Positions 60,620 through 64,000 of a stretch of DNA of 64,000 bases are shown here, piece after piece. How positions within the stretch are numbered: the first letter of the stretch is position 1; each line of letters opens with the position of its first letter. A program made the translations under genes and the position numbers. This DNA comes from Mucilaginibacter rubeus (GTDB lineage Bacteria > Bacteroidota > Bacteroidia > Sphingobacteriales > Sphingobacteriaceae): contig NZ_BMKD01000007.1 of assembly GCF_014643835.1 (NCBI RefSeq), positions 62,001-126,000 of the forward strand, given 5' to 3'. The notes below the pieces were generated by a model. It did no database searches and was not told the origin of the DNA. It was given only the letters and a program-made list of their open reading frames with translations.

Positions 60620-60725
60620 CCCCACCCAAACCCTCCCCGGAAGGGAGGGCTTTAGAAGCAGGGTATTATTAATTAACTAAAACATTCAAAAGTCTCCCCT
60701 ACCGGGGGAGATTTAGAGGGGGCCT
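60620..60725. repeat. C-rich/G-rich palindromic intergenic repeat
   Basis: CCCTCCCC..GGAAGGGAGGG and TCTCCCCTACCGGGGGAGA are two small palindromes separated by AT-rich DNA, of the same class as the element at 1003-1090. The element lies within the MoxR/Bat operon, between moxR and the DUF58 gene. Confidence 0.6.
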
Positions 60726-61601
60726 ATGGAAACCAAGGATCTGCTAAAAAAGGTAAGGAAGATAGAGATCAAGACCCGTGGCTTAAGTAACCACTTATTT
60801 TCGGGCGAGTATCACTCGGCTTTTAAGGGGCGTGGTATGGCCTTTAGCGAGGTGCGCGAATACCAGATCGGCGACGAGATCCGTACTATCGACTGGAACG
60901 TAACCGCCCGCTTCAATGCGCCATACGTAAAAGTATTTGAAGAGGAGCGCGAGCTTACCGTGATGTTATTGATGGATGTGAGCGGTTCTGAAAACTTCGG
61001 CACACAAAACCAGCAAAAGCAGGACCTGGCAACTGAACTCTGCGCGGTACTGGCATTTTCGGCCATACAGAACAATGATAAGGTGGGCGTGATATTTTTC
61101 AGCGATAAGATCGAGAAGTTTATCCCGCCCAAAAAAGGCCGCAGCCATATCCTGATGATCATCCGTGAGCTGATAGCTTTTCAGCCCGAAAATAAAGGTA
61201 CCAATGTAGCCGAGGCTTTAAAATACTTCACAAGCGTTATCAAAAAGAAATGTACTGCTTTCGTGATATCTGATTTTATTACGCCCGAATTTGAAAGTGA
61301 GCTCAAGATCGCCAATAAAAAACACGATATCATCGCTTTAAAACTGTACGATAAACACGAGGAAGAGTTCCCTAACCTGGGCCTCATTCCGGTTAAGGAC
61401 GAAGAAAGCGGCCATATCATGTGGGTAAATACCGGTGATAAGGCCGTTCGCGATGCCTTTAAATGGGATGCTGTGAAACGCAACGCCGCCCTGCAGGACG
61501 CTTTTCGTCGCTCGGGGGTTGATTATACTACCATTGGCACACATGAATCATACGTTAAACCATTAATGACATTATTTAAAAAGCGGGAAGGCCGGCGGTA
61601 A
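60726..61601 (+). CDS. DUF58-domain protein
   Basis: A 291-residue cytoplasmic protein containing DUF58 and a von Willebrand A-like fold: residues 25-70 include FSGEYHSAFKGRGMAFSEVREY and DEIRTIDWNVTARF, and the metal-site motif LLMDVSGSENFG (about 79-90) has DxSxS. It partners MoxR in this operon type. Gap to the next gene is 5 bp. Confidence 0.94.
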   Translation: METKDLLKKVRKIEIKTRGLSNHLFSGEYHSAFKGRGMAFSEVREYQIGDEIRTIDWNVTARFNAPYVKVFEEERELTVMLLMDVSGSENFGTQNQQKQDLATELCAVLAFSAIQNNDKVGVIFFSDKIEKFIPPKKGRSHILMIIRELIAFQPENKGTNVAEALKYFTSVIKKKCTAFVISDFITPEFESELKIANKKHDIIALKLYDKHEEEFPNLGLIPVKDEESGHIMWVNTGDKAVRDAFKWDAVKRNAALQDAFRRSGVDYTTIGTHESYVKPLMTLFKKREGRR

Positions 61602-61606
61602 AATAT

Positions 61607-62575
61607 ATGAACAGGTACATTAAATACACCCTGGCTATGTTGGTATTGCTTGCAGGCTTTTATCAAACAGGCAGGGCGCAAAACTTTGGGGCTAAAGCTA
61701 CACTGGATAAAAAATCTATCCTGATAGGCGAGCAAACACAGCTCAACTTAAGCATCCGTTTTCACGCTAAAGACAGCATCGGCTTTCCTAAACTGGCCGA
61801 CAGTATAGGCAAAATCCAGGTGGTAAAATTTAAAGCTGATACTGCTTTTGACCCGGGCGATAAATCCATCAAAACTGTAACCCGGCATTATACTATTACT
61901 GCTTTTGACAGCGGTACTTATGTTATACCGTCATACGTGTTCAAATCGCCGGTAGGTGATTTACCAACGGATACATTAAACCTTGATGTTAAAACAGTTG
62001 CGGTTGATACAACTAAAGCATTTTATGATATTAAACAGCCGCTTACCATTAAATATACTTTTTGGGATTGGCTGCGTGATAACTGGAAGCTGATTGCAGG
62101 TATACTGGCAGGTTTGATTGTTGGCGGAGGTTCGATATTTTATCTGCTCAAAAAGCCTAAAAAAGAAGTTGTTGTTGAAGAGGTTAAACCCGACATTCCG
62201 CTGCATATCCAGGCACTTCAAAAGCTTGAGGAGATCAAAAGCAAGCAGCTCTGGCAGCACGATCAGGTTAAGCAATATTATATTGAACTGAGCGACGTGG
62301 TGCGCGAGTACCTCGAAAAAAGGTACACGATACAGGCCCTCGAGCAAACATCCGAAGAAATTTTTGCCAGCTTAAGGCATATGGACATCGCCAGCGAAGA
62401 CAGGAACCTGCTAAGGCAATTGCTTGTGCTATCGGACATGGTGAAATTTGCCAAAGAGAAACCTGCGGCCCATGAAAATGAAAAGAGCATGGAAAACGCT
62501 GTCACCTTTATTAAGGACACACAGCCTCATGCCCAGCCAACCGATGTAAATGTGAAGGGAGATGAGGCAAAATGA
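61607..62575 (+). CDS. BatD-like membrane protein
   Basis: A 322-residue protein with a signal peptide (AMLVLLAGFYQTGRAQ, cleavage near 26), a beta-rich periplasmic region (26-135), one membrane helix (about 152-172; LIAGILAGLIVGGGSIFYLL) and a cytoplasmic helical tail (180-322) with several conserved segments such as YYIELSDVVREYLEKRY. It matches the BatD/DUF4381-like component of Bat operons. The last 4 bp overlap the BatA gene. Confidence 0.85.
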   Translation: MNRYIKYTLAMLVLLAGFYQTGRAQNFGAKATLDKKSILIGEQTQLNLSIRFHAKDSIGFPKLADSIGKIQVVKFKADTAFDPGDKSIKTVTRHYTITAFDSGTYVIPSYVFKSPVGDLPTDTLNLDVKTVAVDTTKAFYDIKQPLTIKYTFWDWLRDNWKLIAGILAGLIVGGGSIFYLLKKPKKEVVVEEVKPDIPLHIQALQKLEEIKSKQLWQHDQVKQYYIELSDVVREYLEKRYTIQALEQTSEEIFASLRHMDIASEDRNLLRQLLVLSDMVKFAKEKPAAHENEKSMENAVTFIKDTQPHAQPTDVNVKGDEAK

Positions 62576-63576
62576 TTTGGTTTAAAGGAATAGAATTCGC
62601 TCATCCAAGCTTTTTCTGGCTGTTCATCAGCATTCCGCTTATGGTGGGCTGGTACATCTGGAAACAAAAGCAGCTGCAGGGTAACCTGGCTATGCCAACT
62701 ATCAGGGGCTTTGCCATGATCACCAAAAGCATGCTGCCCCGTTTCAGGCATTTGAGCATCATATTACGTTCGCTGGCTATGGCGGCGCTTATTGTTGCGC
62801 TGGCAAGGCCGCAATCGTCGTTAAGCTGGCAGGATACTACGACCGAAGGTATTGATATCGTTATTGCATCAGATATCTCGGGCAGTATGCTTGCCGAAGA
62901 TTTTAAGCCCAACAGGCTTGAGGCCGGCAAAAACATCGCCATCGATTTTATCCAGAACCGCCCTAATGACAGGATCGGCCTGGTAGTTTTCAGTGGTGAA
63001 AGCTTTACGCAATGTCCGCTCACCATCGATCACTCGGTATTGGTAAATCTTTATGCCGACATCAAAAACGGGATGATTGAAGATGGAACCGCCATTGGCA
63101 TGGGTTTGGCAACAGCCGTAAACCGTTTAAAGGATAGCGAGGCCAAAAGTAAAGTAGTGATCCTGCTTACGGATGGTTCAAACAATTCGGGCTCTATCCC
63201 TCCGGTTACCGCTGCCGAAATTGCCAAACAGTTTGGTGTAAGGGTTTATACAGTTGGTATAGGTACCAACGGCTATGCCCCCTATCCTGTTCAAACGCCA
63301 ATGGGTGTACAATACCAGCGCATGAAGGTTGATATTGACGAAGGTACGCTGAACAAAATTGCCACCATTACCGGCGGCAAATACTTCAGGGCTACCAACA
63401 ACAGCGCATTGAAGGATATTTACGAACAGATTGACAAACTGGAAAAAGCCAAGATTGATGTTACCCAGTACCGCAAAAAAACAGAGCGCTTTTTACCGTT
63501 CGCAATTATCGCACTGGCGCTTTTATCGTTGGAATTTTTAACAAGACACACCCTGCTTAAGGGAGCTATAACATAA
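62572..63576 (+). CDS. BatA, von Willebrand factor A domain protein
   Basis: A 334-residue inner-membrane protein with N-terminal helices (about 10-28 and 58-78), a VWA domain (95-290) with the metal-binding motif DISGS (Asp101, Ser103, Ser105), and a C-terminal helix (about 308-325). BatA and BatB of the aerotolerance operon are implicated in oxidative stress and periplasmic integrity. It is followed by batB after 4 bp. Confidence 0.95.
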   Translation: MIWFKGIEFAHPSFFWLFISIPLMVGWYIWKQKQLQGNLAMPTIRGFAMITKSMLPRFRHLSIILRSLAMAALIVALARPQSSLSWQDTTTEGIDIVIASDISGSMLAEDFKPNRLEAGKNIAIDFIQNRPNDRIGLVVFSGESFTQCPLTIDHSVLVNLYADIKNGMIEDGTAIGMGLATAVNRLKDSEAKSKVVILLTDGSNNSGSIPPVTAAEIAKQFGVRVYTVGIGTNGYAPYPVQTPMGVQYQRMKVDIDEGTLNKIATITGGKYFRATNNSALKDIYEQIDKLEKAKIDVTQYRKKTERFLPFAIIALALLSLEFLTRHTLLKGAIT

Positions 63577-63580
63577 CAGC

Positions 63581-64000
63581 ATGCTACGTTTTGCAAATAC
63601 AGAATTTTTATGGGGATTGCTTGCTATTCCGCTGCTGCTCTTTATTTTTTTGAGGGTAAACTGGTGGAAACGTAAAGCAATTGCCTCGCTGGGTAATAAG
63701 GAGGTGGTGATGCAGCTGATGCCACAGGTATCCTTTTCACGCCCCTGGATCAAGTTCATCTTTTTTATTTTAGCCTATGCGCTTGTTGTTATCGGCATAG
63801 CTGACCCTCAGCTTGGTTCAAAAACCGAAGAGGTAAAACGCAAAGGCGCTGACCTGATGATCCTGCTCGACGTTTCAAACAGTATGCTGGCGCAGGATTT
63901 GGCCCCTAACCGGCTGGAAAATGCCAAACGTGCACTATCTCAACTGATTGATAAACTGCACGACGACCGTATCGGCATCGTTGTATTTGCGGGCCAAGCC
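63581..64000 (+). CDS. BatB, von Willebrand factor A domain protein (partial, cut by window end)
   Basis: The first 140 residues of a protein begin at the ATG at 63581, four bases after the batA stop. It has two membrane helices (about 8-24 and 58-74) and the metal-site motif DVSNS (Asp97, Ser99, Ser101), followed by APNRLENAKRAL. The frame is open to the last base, so the gene continues beyond the window. It is homologous in layout to BatA and closes the operon seen here. Confidence 0.93.
   Translation, partial: MLRFANTEFLWGLLAIPLLLFIFLRVNWWKRKAIASLGNKEVVMQLMPQVSFSRPWIKFIFFILAYALVVIGIADPQLGSKTEEVKRKGADLMILLDVSNSMLAQDLAPNRLENAKRALSQLIDKLHDDRIGIVVFAGQA

Noticed and set aside
1-64000. Insertion sequences, prophage, integron or restriction genes
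   Set aside because: No transposase, integrase, methylase or phage protein was recognisable in any frame.

Overview
The window looks like a chromosomal segment of a Bacteroidota bacterium of the family Sphingobacteriaceae; Mucilaginibacter or Pedobacter is the closest guess, made from gene content and not from any search. Support comes from the futalosine menaquinone genes, the ileS-dksA-like-lspA and MoxR-DUF58-Bat operons, a lone OstA-like protein, paired DUF3857 proteins, secreted GH3 enzymes, and the Bacteroidota promoter form (TTTG, about 19-23 bp, then TAnnTTTG) in front of several genes. No transposase, integrase, phage gene or CRISPR array was seen.

Layout. 1-10.4 kb is mostly housekeeping: fabD, folE and a pterin synthase on the minus strand; mqnB-mqnD (menaquinone); hflX; two tandem DUF3857/transglutaminase-like secreted proteins; aat; ruvC. 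10.8-15.6 kb holds two secreted GH3 glycosidases. 16.4-20.3 kb holds recO-dgkA and an MMPL/RND exporter. 20.3-27.5 kb has a macroglobulin/TonB-plug-like surface protein, a DUF1801 protein, a LytS/LytTR two-component pair and a CocE-type hydrolase. 27.6-32.0 kb is a four-gene sugar operon (Gfo/Idh/MocA dehydrogenase, NagB-like deaminase, GMC oxidoreductase, DUF1080 lipoprotein). 33-39 kb has ostA-like, tilS and small membrane or secreted unknowns. 39-48.5 kb has a TlpA-like thioredoxin, a LysR regulator divergent from an MFS exporter, a 2-oxoglutarate oxygenase, a glutamine-rich DUF6600-like protein, a thioredoxin and two ferritin-like proteins. 48.5-49.7 kb is a non-coding array. 50-53 kb has two tRNA-Val genes, a lone M17 N-domain protein and a leucine-rich-repeat protein kinase. 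53.7-58.1 kb is ileS-dksA-like-lspA, followed by a phytase-like secreted protein. 59.6-64 kb is the MoxR/Bat operon, cut by the window end.

The most striking item is the array at 48.7-49.65 kb. Four tandem copies of a roughly 75-nt minus-strand RNA gene each have a 5' hairpin, a nearly invariant 24-25-nt linker, and a terminator hairpin with compensatory base changes and an invariant loop. Each is preceded by a box resembling a -24/-12 (sigma-54) promoter, and an inverted repeat is centred about 80 bp further upstream. A second independent small RNA is predicted at 53.13-53.21 kb.

The non-coding DNA also carries several dispersed repeat families: a ~320-bp element in inverted orientation at 15.9 and 32.2 kb, a palindromic element at 27.5 and 43.0 kb, a composite GGGCGTTGCC element at 16.3 and 43.2 kb, and a 29-bp exact repeat at 10.6 and 58.1 kb.
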